This document shows positions 10,346 through 20,880 of a stretch of 64,000 bases of DNA, piece by piece; the stretch's first letter is position 1; every line of letters starts with the position of its first letter. Location of the stretch: NCBI RefSeq assembly GCF_949628215.1, contig NW_027441371.1, forward strand, positions 248,001-312,000, in the 5' to 3' direction. The notes beneath the pieces are model-generated. The model saw nothing but the letters and a program-made list of their open reading frames with translations. It was not told the DNA's origin and made no database searches. This stretch comes from Phalacrocorax aristotelis. Its lineage: Eukaryota > Chordata > Aves > Suliformes > Phalacrocoracidae. A program made the position numbers and the translations under genes.

Positions 10346-10537
10346 AGACCGTGCTGAGGACGTGGTTGTCTGTCCTTCCCCCGGGGACGCCGTCGACTGC
10401 GGCCGTCTCAGGCTTGCGTGGCTTCTCTCTGCCCGGCTTTGCCATCCTCGCGGCGCCGGGGCGAAAAGGGACACACAGAGCCCTTCCCGGCTGTGGACAG
10501 GAGCTGCCTCGGCTGAAGCTGGAGACGCCAACGAAAG
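10346..10537 (+). other. Exon-like segment, 192 nt, R unit 1
   Basis: The acceptor TCTTCTTTCCCTCTCCCAG ends at 10345. The donor is ACGAAAG before GTAAAG. The length is a multiple of three and two of three frames are open throughout. With GC-rich sequence this is weak evidence for coding. Copies of equal length lie at 20508-20699 and 58010-58201. An older relative of its start, with the acceptor kept, is at about 21460. No known domain is recognised. Confidence 0.5.
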
Positions 10538-10795
10538 GTAAAGCAGAAGAAACTGAAGGCGCTCTGGCTGCCAGCTGCCTTCCTGCTGCAGGCAAGAGAG
10601 AGCCTGTCCCTGCAGGTGAGGGAGGAAGGATCCCCCTTCATAGTCCGCAGCGGGCCAGGCCACCAACGTGCACCGCAGGGTCCGTACGCGTAACCCGGAG
10701 TTGGGTACGGGCGTGTAGGGCACGAGCGAGCTAGGCTACGTGCCGAGGAAGCCTCATCTCGTAAGAGCGGTAAGACACCCACGTATCCTCTTTAG

Positions 10796-10905
10796 GTGGA
10801 GGTCGGCCTAGAGTCTGGAGCTGCAGAAGAGGCAGGGAGGAGAGGAGGGGAAAGAAGCATCTGAACGGCTAAATTGTGCCAGCAGCGCTGAGAGCGAGAG
10901 TCGCG
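10796..10905 (+). other. Exon-like segment, 110 nt, R unit 2
   Basis: Copy of 5636-5745 with a TATCCTCTTTAG acceptor and the same donor. Confidence 0.5.
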
Positions 10906-11238
10906 GTGAGTCCTGGGCCACCGGGGCCCCGTTGCCTCTCTTGTGCGTCCTGGGCCCTCCCTGTCTCTCCCCTGGCCCCCTCTCTTTCCTTACCTGCTGC
11001 AAAATTTTATTTTCTCTTTTGGGCCCCCCCCGCACCTTCTCTCTCCATCTCGCTCTGAGTGGCTCCCTGCCTCCCCATCTTTTTCAGTTCTCCCTCTCTC
11101 TGTCCTGTAGCCTGTGGCTCCTTTTTCTATCTCCGCCTCTCTCTGCCTGGCTCTGGCTCCGTTTTTTTATTCCTCCTGCTCTGTCCTGTAGCCTGTCGGT
11201 ATTTTGTCTTTCTCTGGCCCTCTTGGTCTGACTCCCTG

Positions 11239-11794
11239 TGTTACCGAAAAACGCGGTAAAATCGGAAACGACTCCTCAACGCCAATTTAGTATTAAAGAG
11301 CAGGCATTCTTTATTCACGGCGCCGGATGCACGGGGGATCGCTCCTCCTGGCGTGCGTACCTCACACACCTTTCCCGTTCAATTTGTAGATCAAAATTTT
11401 ACGTATTCGTACGTATTCGTTATTGTCCTGTCTACCGATCGGTACAAACTTGCTCGTTCCGTATGTAAATCGCTGCGCAGGCTCGGTTGTCCTCTTCCGT
11501 TGTTCTCTTCTGAGTAGGTGGTATTACTTGGGTCGGTGGTGGTCTGTGAGTCGGTGGTCGCGAACTCCCCCTGCCGGAATTACCTTTTTTTACCTTCTTG
11601 GCTAGTTTTCTCAGTCCGCTCCACGAAAGCGCGTTTTGTCGTCCTTTTCTGACAGAAGCACATTGTCTGTTCTGTTCGCATTAACGATCGCCTAGGGATT
11701 AAAATGCAGATCGACGGATGCGCTGATTCGTACGCTCCATGTTCCCGTAATGGAACACTGTCTCTGGTTGGTTGATTTCACCGCTTTGGTTACA
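11239..11794 (-). repeat. Downstream LTR of provirus 1 (556 bp)
   Basis: TGTAACC...GGTAACA on the minus strand. The minus-strand AATAAA signal lies at 11310-11315, so R/U5 is toward the low coordinates. It differs from its partner LTR at many sites and carries about 24 extra bases near 11490-11540 (GTTCTCTTCTGAGTAGG region). Confidence 0.92.
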
Positions 11795-11803
11795 TTTCCC
11801 CCG
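11795..11803 (-). other. Polypurine tract, provirus 1
   Basis: On the minus strand CGGGGGAAA directly precedes the LTR start TGTAACC, the normal plus-strand primer position. The same sequence is at 49327-49335 and 59464-59472. Confidence 0.85.
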
Positions 11804-11868
11804 TATGGAAGTTCTGAAATAATAATTTTCTCACTACTTCCATCCTAGATCAATAATATTCCACTATG

Positions 11869-14420
11869 TCAGTTCGGTGTTTGGTTCATCTTCTCAAAGT
11901 TTTCACTTGATTGTAGTCTCCAGGGTGTATGCAGGTCCCATTTTCTACCCAAAATTTTATTAATTTGTTGAACTACCTCTGGAAAAAAATGTGGTGCTCT
12001 ATCAGAGGACATTCCCGTTGGCACTCTAAATCTTGGTATTATTTCTTTCAGCAACGTTTTAGCTACTACTCTAGCTTTGTTGGTGCAGCACGAGAAAGCT
12101 TCTGGCCATCTAGAAAATTTGTCAATCAGCACTAAGAAATACTGCTATATCTATTTTGTCTGGGTAACTCAGAGAACTTAATTTGCTAATAATTTCCGGG
12201 AGAATTTTTTGTTTTGTTACTCCTAAAGGTGGTTTCCTTTGGTTCAGGGGATTATTTCTAGGACAGATTGGACACTTAGCTACTATGGGTTTAACTATTC
12301 TTGTCATGCCTACACACGCTACAGATGTTTTTAAACTCAAAACCGTAGCATCTACACCCCAATGTGTTTGCTCATGCTTTTCTTTTCAAGTTCTGTCATA
12401 ACTTGTGGGGTTGTTATTATTATTACTTGTTTTTCTGGTGTTATCTACCACCTCTCTGTGTTTTGTGATGTTTCCAATTGTTCTGCTAATTGTTCATCCA
12501 ATTTATTATATCTCGGTTTCAACTTTGGAATTCTGATCTGTTTTACTGGTACTAGCGCAAGGATACCTTGCTCTGCAGTCCTCTTTGCAGCTTTATCTGT
12601 CAATCGTTTGCTTATGTTTACAGCCGTCTGGCCGAATCGATGAGCTTTGCAACGCTTTACCGCCACTTCTTTTGGTTTCTGCACATCTTCCGGAAGTTGG
12701 AGAGTGTCTTCTTTATGCTGTATCGATGATTTTTGGGCTGATGGCAGTCCTTTCTCCTTCCCAATAGCTCCATGATCGTGGATCACACCAAATGCACGTT
12801 TGGAATCAGTCTAGATATTTATCCTTTGTCCTTCTGCCATTCGCAGAGCTCGCTTCAATGCTACCAATGCTGCTTTCTGTGCTGAGGTGTTTGCAGGCAG
12901 CACCCCTGACTCCGTTCCCTCGGCGGCGATAACGACAGCATATCCGGCCATTCGCTTCTCTTCTCGCCCAGAGCTTCTTCCATCTGTAAACAACTCCAGA
13001 TCAGGATTTTCCCAGAGGTTTGTGTCTCAGGTCTGGTCTGCTGGAATAGACTTGTTCAATAGTTAGCAAGCGATCGTGTTCGAAATTGTCCGTAAGGTTT
13101 TCTGTTGTTAAAAACGTAGTAGGATTCAGTATAGCAGTAGTCTTCGATTCCACATCGTCTTGTTCTAACAGAACAACTTGATATTTCAACATTCTGCTAA
13201 GGGATAGCCAACGACCCCCTTTTTGTCCTAAAACAGTCACCGCTATGTGCGGGACACATACTGTCATCTTCTGTCCCATTGTTAACTTTGGGGCTTCCCG
13301 GATCGGCAGCGCTGTTGTTGCTACTGCCCGTAAACACCTAGGCCGTCTTTTACTCACGTGGTCGAGTTGTTTGGAGAAGTAGCCCACAGGTCTCTTCCAG
13401 GTTCCCAGTCGCTGTGTCAGCACTCCAAGGGCTAAATGTTGTCTTTCGTGGACAAACAACTCAAAAGGTTTAGCGAAATCAGGTAGGCCTAATGCAGGGG
13501 CCATCATCGAGGCTCTTTTCAGTTCTTTGAATGCCGTTTGGCATTCGGGCGTCCGGGTTAAATATTTATCCTTTGATTCTTTCAATGCCTCATATAATGG
13601 TTTTACATAGAGTCTGTAGTTCAGAATCCAGAGCTGACGCCATTTCACTATTTTCAGAAAAGCTCTCAATTCCTTCGGGCCGCTAGGTTTGGGAATTTGA
13701 CAAATAGTTTCTTTCTTTTCACTTTCTAATTGTCTTTGTCTTTGAGATATTTCAAATCCTAAATAAATGGCTGCTGCTTCTCCTATTTGGGTTTTGTTTC
13801 TGGAAACTCTGCATCTTCCTTGGCCCAGAAAATTTAAAAATTTCAAAACATTATTCTTTACTTTCTGCCACTATCAGAATGTCACCTGCATTCTGTAACA
13901 ATATGCCTCTCCCTGGGTTCTGTTTTTTCTATACATTTCTACATTTCTAATTTTTTTCTTGCCAGCTGAGTCCCAAATATCGTAGGACTAACTTTAAATC
14001 CTTGTGTAAGTACGGTCCATGTTAGCTGTGTCTTTCATTCTGTGGTGGGGCTTTCCCATTCCAAAGCAAATAGGCTTTGACTTTTTATGCCTGGAGGTAT
14101 GCAAAAGAAGGCATCCTTCAAATCTAGTACAGTAAACCATTTATGCTCCTCCTTTAAAAGAGGTCAGTAAAGTGTATGGATTAGCTACTACCGGATGTAT
14201 GTCTTGGGCCACCTGATATATAGCCCTTAAATGGTGAACTAGCTAATACTCTTTGCCTCTAGATTTCTTTACTGGCGACACAGGAGTACTATATTCTGAT
14301 TCACATTCCACTAAAAGCTCATATTCTGAAAAATTTTATAATTAACTTCTCTAATCCTTCTTGAGCCTCTCGCTTAATAGGGTATTGTTTTTGTCTTACC
14401 GGCTTGGCTCCAGGCTTTAA
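11869..14420 (-). pseudogene. pol: pol remnant: reverse transcriptase, RNase H, integrase (provirus 1)
   Basis: In coding order: an RT entry segment (YPIKREAQEGL, about 14380), the palm segment WFTVLDLKDA (about 14115-14145), and the catalytic loop where Q-NAGD-ILIV stands at 13881-13892 in place of the family's Y-x-D-D. Then come thumb/connection (13001-13846), RNase H (TDG at 12980s; a TAG at 12811-12813 directly before TDSK), an integrase zinc-binding region with CPIC (12122-12340), and the integrase core with IDKFSRWPEAF and SSD (11869-12132). There are several stops and shifts, and the integrase C-terminal domain is missing. The protein cannot be made whole or be active. Confidence 0.85.
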
Positions 14421-14649
14421 GGTTACTTTTACCGGCTCTGCCCACTTAGATCGCTCCGGAGCTCCGCTCGCTCAAACCAAAGGATAATTACTACGTTTTC
14501 CACTTCTTCGGGAACCTGTTCCTCCCTGGAGGAATCCTGTAACATAAACGCTCTCGCCTCTGTGGCTTTTGATTCTGGTATTAGTAATTTAATCTCTCCA
14601 TCTTTAAAAGTTACTTGAGCATCTAATTTACTTAATAGATCTCATCATA

Positions 14650-14885
14650 ACAGAGGCAGTGGACATTCAGGCATATACAGAAATTGGTGAGTTGCCCATT
14701 GCTTCTCCAATTTAAACTTTAATGGCTCTGAGAGGGGCTAATTTTTCTTTGCCCTGTCGCACTAACACCACCTACGGATTTATGATTAAATTTCTCTTTA
14801 CGTGTATTCAATACCAAACAAGTGGCTCCCTTATCTACCAAAAATTCTATTTCTTCATTCCCTAGCTTCAGTGTAACCAGGTGTT
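14650..14885 (-). pseudogene. pro: Protease remnant with altered active site (provirus 1)
   Basis: The minus-strand frame reads a retropepsin-like strand (TLKLGNEEIEFLV), then the active-site triplet at 14827-14835. The triplet is D-K-G here and D-T-G at the matching places in provirus 2 (52359-52367) and provirus 3 (62494-62502). Aspartate is kept but the threonine of the catalytic triplet is lost, so this copy should be inactive. The frame is broken further on by a TGA near 14641. Confidence 0.75.
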
Positions 14886-14888
14886 CAG

Positions 14889-15409
14889 CTAGGGTTGATT
14901 CCCCTGGTCTCCTTCATGCCAAGCTACTTCAAGCATTTTACCCAGATCTCTGGATTCAGGTTCTTCTAGCTTCTGAAGGTTTCTTCTCCCCCTCCCCCCC
15001 CCCCCCCCCCCACTATCTGGGGCTGACTGTCTTATGAATATAGAGACCAACTGAATTGCTTTTTCTGGTTTTTCTGCGTTCAAATGAGTATATTTTCTGG
15101 CAGTCACCTTCAGTCTTTCCATAAAGGCTGAAGGGGACTCCTTTAATTCTTGTCTCGCTTCCTAAATTTTGACCCATTTATTGCTTTTGGCATTGCATGT
15201 CTTACTCCAAATAAAATCTCTCTCTGACATCTAGTCAACATTCCCCTGGGTCCTGGCTGATTAGGGTCCCACTCGGGATTTGTAGATGGAAAATTCTTAT
15301 TAATTGTTCTCTGTAAATTCCTGTTAGCATGTGCTCCCTGCACCTGCCTTCTGGCTGTATTCAATACTATTTTCTTGTCAGTTCCATCAAGTGAAGTATC
15401 CAGTATCAC
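14889..15409 (-). pseudogene. gag: gag remnant, capsid region (provirus 1)
   Basis: Minus-strand frames at 15143-15409 and 14889-15122 give a capsid N-terminal part (NPEWDPNQPGPRG) and a major homology region (SPSAFMERLK, then SAPD). They are broken by a stop near 15160 and by a C18 run on the plus strand (14994-15011) that encodes a glycine run directly after SAPD. No zinc knuckle follows. The protease frame comes almost at once, so nucleocapsid seems deleted. Confidence 0.78.
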
Positions 15410-15534
15410 AAGTAGAGCAACACTTCAAGTTCTCACCACATTTTCCTCTCTCCAAAAACATTGCCGTAGAATCCTGTGGACGTATCTCACGCTGTTTCTG
15501 CCACGCTGGATGATTCCACAGTGTAAAGAACAAA

Positions 15535-15795
15535 TCAACATATGCCACTTCTTCCCATTTGCCTTCCCTTTTTACAAAACAACATTAATTGCAAGATGGT
15601 ACGATATTGCAATGTCTCATGTTCTGGCCATTTGTGCCCACCTTCCAATTGATACGTTGGCCACCAATGATTGCAATATTCAATTAATGGTTTCCGAGTT
15701 AGTAGGTCATCACCCCTGATGTCTTTCCAGTGCTTCAAAATACATCCCAAAGGTGTTCTCTGTGGGATAGGTTTCTTACTCAGAAATGCTCCCAT
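15535..15795 (-). pseudogene. gag: gag remnant, matrix region (provirus 1)
   Basis: The minus-strand frame enters a MGAFLSK start at 15795. An N-terminal MG with a following serine is the usual myristoylation signal of retroviral Gag. The WWP, GG-KWP and ILQL-FC pattern that follows fits gammaretroviral matrix. The same frame is open for 27 codons upstream, but the MG start is the natural one. It ends at a stop, so Gag is not continuous with the capsid part. Copies are at 53068-53328 and 63201-63461. Confidence 0.75.
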
Positions 15796-16275
15796 CTCCC
15801 AGTCAACTAGTAGTTGTGATTGTACGCTATCGCAAATAGTAGTCAGAGGGACTCCAACCCCCGTTAGAGGTCTCACTGGAAATCCGCCACTGGGATCTGT
15901 AGCGCCCTGCTAGATATCCCTGGAGACTTCAACCCCCTGTTGTAGACCCCCCTACCCTCGGGTCCCGCTCCACAGGCTTTCGCCTAGCAGAGACTTACCA
16001 ACCGAGGCACCTCTTGGCCCCAACCCTGCGTGGCTTTTGCCGCGCCTTACGGGCAGGCCCATGGGACTCAAACCCACTATCCTATCCTATGTGGGAAGCT
16101 AACCCCACGTATTATTCTACCTAAGTTTCTTCTTAAAAGAATGCCTTGTTTACTTCAGTCCAAGGGATCTTGCTCAGAATTCTCTGGCCTGGGGATCGGA
16201 AGCTCTCCCCGAGAATTCCTTGGGGCTGGCTGCAGGTCCCACGGTCCCGCGGATCCGTCGAGATTCAAAAGCAGG

Positions 16276-16293
16276 GTCCCATCTGGGGTGCCA
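16276..16293 (-). other. Primer-binding site, provirus 1 (tRNA-Arg type likely)
   Basis: On the minus strand, TGGCACCCCAGATGGGAC begins 4 bases after the LTR end. It is the complement of a tRNA 3' end reading GTCCCATCTGGGGTG plus CCA, which resembles tRNA-Arg(CCU) as I remember it. The isoacceptor assignment needs a tRNA alignment. Identical sites lie at 53810-53827 and 63942-63959. Confidence 0.65.
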
Positions 16294-16297
16294 AAAC

Positions 16298-16829
16298 TGT
16301 TACCGAAAAACGCGGTAAAATCAGAAATATCTATTCAACACAAATCTAGTATTAAAGAGCAGGCATTCTTTATTCACAGCGCCAGACGCACGGGGGATCG
16401 CTCCTCCTGGCGTGCGTACCTCACGCACCTTTCCCGTACAATTTGTAGATCAAAATTTTAGGTATTCATACATAGTCATTATTGCCCTGTCTACTGATCG
16501 GTACAAACTTGCTCGTTCCGTATGTAAATTACTGCGCAGGCTCGGTGGTGGTCCGTGAGTCGGTGGTCGCGATCTCCCCCTGCCAGAATTGCCTTTTGCC
16601 TTCTTGGCTCTTAATCTTGGCGGTCTTGGCTAGTTTTCTCAGTCCGCTCCACGAAACCAACCGCGTTTTGTCATCCTTTTCTGACAGAAGCACGTTGTCT
16701 GTTGTTCTGTTGACGTTAACGATCGCTTAGTGACTAAAATGCAGATCGACAGACACACCGATTCGTACGCTCCATGTTCCCGTAATGGAACACCGTCTCT
16801 GGTTGGTTGATTTCATCGCTTTGGTTACA
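16298..16829 (-). repeat. Upstream LTR of provirus 1 (532 bp)
   Basis: Same termini. It lacks the extra segment of the downstream LTR and has distinct variants (CAGAAATATCTATTCAACAC; AGACACACCGATTCG). The primer-binding site starts 4 bases inside the element from this LTR. Confidence 0.92.
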
Positions 16830-16833
16830 CCTG

Positions 16834-18650
16834 TTCCTGTTGTTCAGTTTCTTCTTTTTTGGCTTTGTTTGATTCTCTCTGTGATTCTGTTTTTCTCTGC
16901 CTCGCTTTTCCCAGCTCCCCGTCCCTCACTTTGAATGCCCGTTATCCTTCAGCAGCTCACTCTCCCTTGGTTGCCATCCCCGTTTCTGAATTCCTCCTGC
17001 TTTGCCACGTAGCCCGTGGCTTTTTTCTTAATCTCTCTGTCTGCCTCAATGCTCCCGCCACGCTTTTTAATTCGTCTGCTCTGTACCCTGCTACTGTTCT
17101 TGCCTTTCTGAGTTCTTCTCTGTCCAGCTCCCTTTCCCTGTTCATGAATTCCTGTTCTTCCTGCACCCGCCGCTGTTCCCTGTGATCTCCGTCTCTCTCT
17201 GTCCAGCTCCCTGTCCCTAGGTTTTAATTCCTGCCTCTGCCCGCTGTAGCCCGTCTAGATTTTTCTCTCAGCCTCTCTCTCTGTCCGGCTCCCTCTCTCT
17301 GTGTTCTAATTCCACGTTCTCTGTCACGTAGACCCGTGCTATTTGTTTGTCCTCATCTCTCTCTGTCCAGCTCCTTGCTGCTATGTTTTATTTCTTCCCT
17401 CTCTCTCTGTCTTTGTAGCCCGTTGCTGTTGTTGTGTTTTTGGTTTTGTTTTTTTTTTTCACTTGTTTCTTCGTTTGTCTCTGTCTGCCTCCCAGTGCCT
17501 GATCTTTAATTCCTCCTTCCCTGTTGGGCCGCTGTTCCTTTTTTCCATTCTACGTTGTGTTCTCTTTGGTCTCCTGTTCTTATTCATCGGTTCCCTCCTC
17601 GCCGCCCTGTGGCTTGTCCCCATTTTAGTGTTGCCTCTCCCTCCCTCTCTCTGGCTTCTTGCCCCTGTGTTTAAAATTCCTCCCTCTCTTCTCTCTTCCC
17701 TGTTGGCCGTGTGATCGTCAGCCTTTCTCCACCTCTTTCTGCCCAGCTCTCTGTGTCTATCCATTAATTCTTCCCTCTCTGCCCTGTAGCCTGTAGCTTT
17801 TGTCCTTTCTCCATCTTGCTGTCTCTGGCTTCCCCGTGACCCTCTTTTAGAATTGTTTCTCTCTTCTTTCTGTACGCATTGCGATTCCTTTTGCTCCCCA
17901 TCTCCCTTTGTTTTGGGTGTTGTTTTGTTGTTGTTTTTCTGGCTCCCTGTCCCTAATTCTTAATTCTCTGCCTTCTCGTGCTCTGTACCACGTAGCCCCG
18001 TGGTTTGTTTTGTGGTGTTCCCTCCCCGGCCCCTTCCCTCCGTCGTTGGCTGTCTCGGCTCCCTGTCCCCGTGGCTTCATTCTTCCCTTTCTGCCCTGTT
18101 CTTGTCGCTTATCTTGTCTTTCTCCATCGCGCTCGGTCCAGCTTCCTGCCCCTATTCTTCTTTCCTCCCTCGCTGTCGTGCTGCCTGCCCCAGGTTCTTT
18201 GTGCGTCTCCAGCCTGCTCCTCTTCCTTCTTTGTTGGTCTGTGTCCTGCTCTTCCCTCTTTCTGCTGCCTCTCTTCCCCTCTCTCTGCTGCTTTTATCTC
18301 CACCTCCGTCAGGCTCCCTGTCCTTCTCTGGCCGTCCTGTTCCCTGCCTCGTGCCTTCTCACTACACGCACACACGTCCCCCCCGCCCCGTCCAGCCGGA
18401 TGCCGCTCTTCTCTTCTCTCTTCCTACTGTCCCGTGCCCTGCTCCTCACCTTTGGTGGCCTCCCCCTCTGCCCAGCAGCCCGTCGCCCCAGGAGCCAGGC
18501 GACGGACGGTCCGTTCCCTGCCAAACCGGGACAAGCGCGTGCCGTGGCTTAGCCCCAGCTGGCTATTCTGCACCAGGGAGCTGCTTGCTCGCTCCACCCT
18601 CAGTGGGCTGGGGGAGAGAGCTGGAAGGGTAAGAGTGAGAAAAATCATGG
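16834..18650. repeat. Pyrimidine-rich degenerate satellite, right of provirus 1
   Basis: Copy of 6611-8430, nearly identical, with a change in the T-run near 17445 (TTTTTGGTTTTG inserted pattern). Confidence 0.75.
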
Positions 18651-18849
18651 GTTGAGATCAAGGCTGTTTAATAGGTAAAGCAAAAGCTGTGCGTGGAAGC
18701 AAAGCAAGGAATTAATTCACTCCTCCTTTTCGGCGGGCAGGTGTTGAGCCACCTCTGGGAAAGCAGGGCTCTGTCATGTGTAACGGTTACTTAGGGAGAG
18801 AAATGCCGTAGTGCCCGCTCTCCCCCCCCCCCCCCCCCCCAGGACTCCC

Positions 18850-19135
18850 CCTTCTTCCCCCAGCTGCGTGTGCTGAGCATGATGTCAAATGGTATGGAAT
18901 ATCCCTTTGGTCAGTTAGCTGGGAAAGCTTTCCCAGCTGTGTCCTCTCCCAGCCTACTTGCTGGTGGGGCACTGAGAGAACCAGAAGAGGCCCTGACTGT
19001 GGAAGCAGTGCTCAGCAAGAACCAAAACATCTCTACATTATTAACGGTGTTTTGAGCATAAATCCAAAACGTATCCCTTCCTAGCTACTGTGGAGAAAAT
19101 GAGCACTATCGCAGCCAACACCAGCTCCGTGCGGC
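18850..19135 (+). mobile_element. Tail resembling a widespread avian ERV LTR (R unit 2)
   Basis: Copy of 8620-8905, preceded by a C run of about 18 (18823-18840) that is much shorter in the other units. Confidence 0.55.
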
Positions 19136-19309
19136 TGCGGCAACGGCGGCCGAGGTGGCCTTGGGGCAGGGGGAGCGTTGGGGACCCTGAGCCACGAATG
19201 GCTCCTGGGACTTGTTACGTGCGCGCCTGCACAAACACCTGCCCTCTCCTTTGCCCTCAGGGCTGCGTTTGCGCTGCCTTTGCGTGGGGCAAGGGGCTGT
19301 GATGGAGCC

Positions 19310-20290
19310 CAGGGGAGGAGGTGGTGCACTGTGGGGGTGAGGGGAGGGGGCCCCCCGTTGCTGCTGCGCCTCAGCTGTGGGCGGGGTCTGGATGGAGGAG
19401 CCCCAGGTGCGGGCGGTGGGGCTGACGGTGCCGGCTCCTCCCTGGAAAAGGGGTGGTGCCCGGCTCTGGGGGGCCAGTGTGAGCCGAGGGCGGAGCGGAG
19501 CTGTGGCCGAGCGTCAGCGGGCTGCGACTGTAGCGAGGGAGGAGGTGAGCGGGGGCTGGGTGGTGGAGCGCTGCGTCCCGGGTCAAGCCCCGAGGAGGGC
19601 TGCGGCGGGGCAGCGCCGGGTCGGAGCCGGAGCGGGCGGTGGGGAGAGCGAGGCTGTGCTGAGGGCTCGGTGGGGCTTCCGGGTGCATCGGCGGGAGGGA
19701 CGGTGGCCCGCAGGGTCCGAGAGCGGGGAGGGCGGGCTGGCGGCGTGCCGGGAGCTGTGGTGGTGCGCCTGCCGGCTGGCCGTGCGGCCGTGTTGTGCCG
19801 CAGAGCGTGCCGGGAGGTGTAGTCCTTGCGGCGCGCGGCTGGCCGTGCGGCCGGGTTGTGGCGCAGAGCATGCCGGGAGGTGTAGTCCTTGCGGCGCGCG
19901 GCTGCCGGGCGGCCGTGTTGTGGCGCAGAGCGTGCCGGGAGGTGTAGTCCTGGCGCAGTGGCTGCCGGCCCTGTCACGTGGTTCGCCGGGGCGTGGCAGG
20001 AGGCGCGGTCTTCCGGTGCTCGGGTGCCGGGCGGCCGTGCCGCATACGGTAGGCGCGGTGTATTTTTGGGGTTGGATTCGTGTTGATTTCTGGGGGCTTC
20101 CAGGTGCGGCCGCTCCCCGAGAAGCGGTGAGTTCCCCGGGAGCTGACAGAAGGGAAGAGGGAAAGGAGGAGGACCTTTTCCCCCTGCCCAGGGCGCAGAT
20201 GATGGCCGCCTCCCCGGCTCGCCGGAGCTCCCGCTCAGCCTCCCCTGGCCCCCCCTTGCCCCGTGCGCCTGCCCCCAGCCCCGGCACCTC
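19310..20290. promoter_or_regulatory. CpG island with tandem ZNF143-type sites (R unit 2)
   Basis: Same region as 9130-10140 with three sites (19805-19825, 19868-19888, 19930-19950) instead of four. Confidence 0.7.
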
Positions 20291-20507
20291 CCCTGAAGCG
20301 TGCTGCGTAGCCCTTGGCCGCCCCCAGGCCCTGTCGTGAAGGCAGCGAGCCGGCCCTCGAGCGCACTGGATTCCCCCTCGGCGCAGGGGCCCTTAGCAGT
20401 AGCGCGGGGAAGGGGCGGTGTGTCCGGAAGCCCCTGCGCAAGGAGGGGCTTTGGTCAGGGTCGATCGACGGTAATGACGGTCGCTGTTTCTTCTTTCCCT
20501 CTCCCAG

Positions 20508-20699
20508 AGACCGTGCTGAGGACGTGGTTGTCTGTCCTTCCCCCGGGGACGCCGTCGACTGCGGCCGTCTCAGGCTTGCGTGGCTTCTCTCTGCCCGGCT
20601 TTGCCATCCTCGCGGCGCCGGGGCGAAAAGGGACACACAGAGCCCTTCCCGGCTGTGGACAGGAGCTGCCTCGGCTGAAGCTGGAGACGCCAACGAAAG
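20508..20699 (+). other. Exon-like segment, 192 nt, R unit 2
   Basis: Copy of 10346-10537 with the same splice sites and length. Confidence 0.5.
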
Positions 20700-20880
20700 G
20701 TAAAGCAGAAGAAACTGAAGGCGCTCTGGCTGCCAGCTGCCTTCCTGCTGCAGGCAAGAGAGAGCCTGTCCCTGCAGGTGAGGGAGGAAGGATCCCCCTT
20801 CATAGCCCGCAGCGGGCCAGGCCACCAACGTGCACCGCAGGGTCCGTACGCGTAACCCGGAGTTGGGTACGGGCGTGTAG

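Larger units (their letters stand above)
5561..10718. repeat. R unit 1 (5.16 kb, carries solo LTR)
   Basis: The start motif GCACGAGCGAGCTAGGCTAC recurs at 10719, 20881, 48256 and 58385. The spacing from this copy to the next is about 5.16 kb because the provirus has been reduced to a solo LTR. The contents are the 110-nt exon-like segment, pyrimidine satellite, solo LTR, satellite, avian LTR tail, CpG island with ZNF143-type sites and 192-nt exon-like segment. Confidence 0.9.
11239..16829 (-). mobile_element. Provirus 1, gammaretrovirus-like, env-less (5.59 kb)
   Basis: The element lies on the minus strand. It has a downstream LTR at 11239-11794, a polypurine tract at 11795-11803, pol, pro and gag remnants, a primer-binding site at 16276-16293, and an upstream LTR at 16298-16829. 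The CCTG target duplication (11235-11238 and 16830-16833) is 4 bp, as usual for gammaretroviruses. Integrase remnants end about 75 bases before the LTR, so env and the integrase C-terminus are absent. No nucleocapsid CCHC box was seen between capsid and protease. The element is defective: several in-frame stops and shifts are present. Confidence 0.93.
10719..20880. repeat. R unit 2 (10.16 kb, carries provirus 1)
   Basis: Same order as R unit 1, with the full provirus at the solo-LTR position. Flanks on both sides of the insertion match R unit 1 nearly base for base. Confidence 0.92.
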
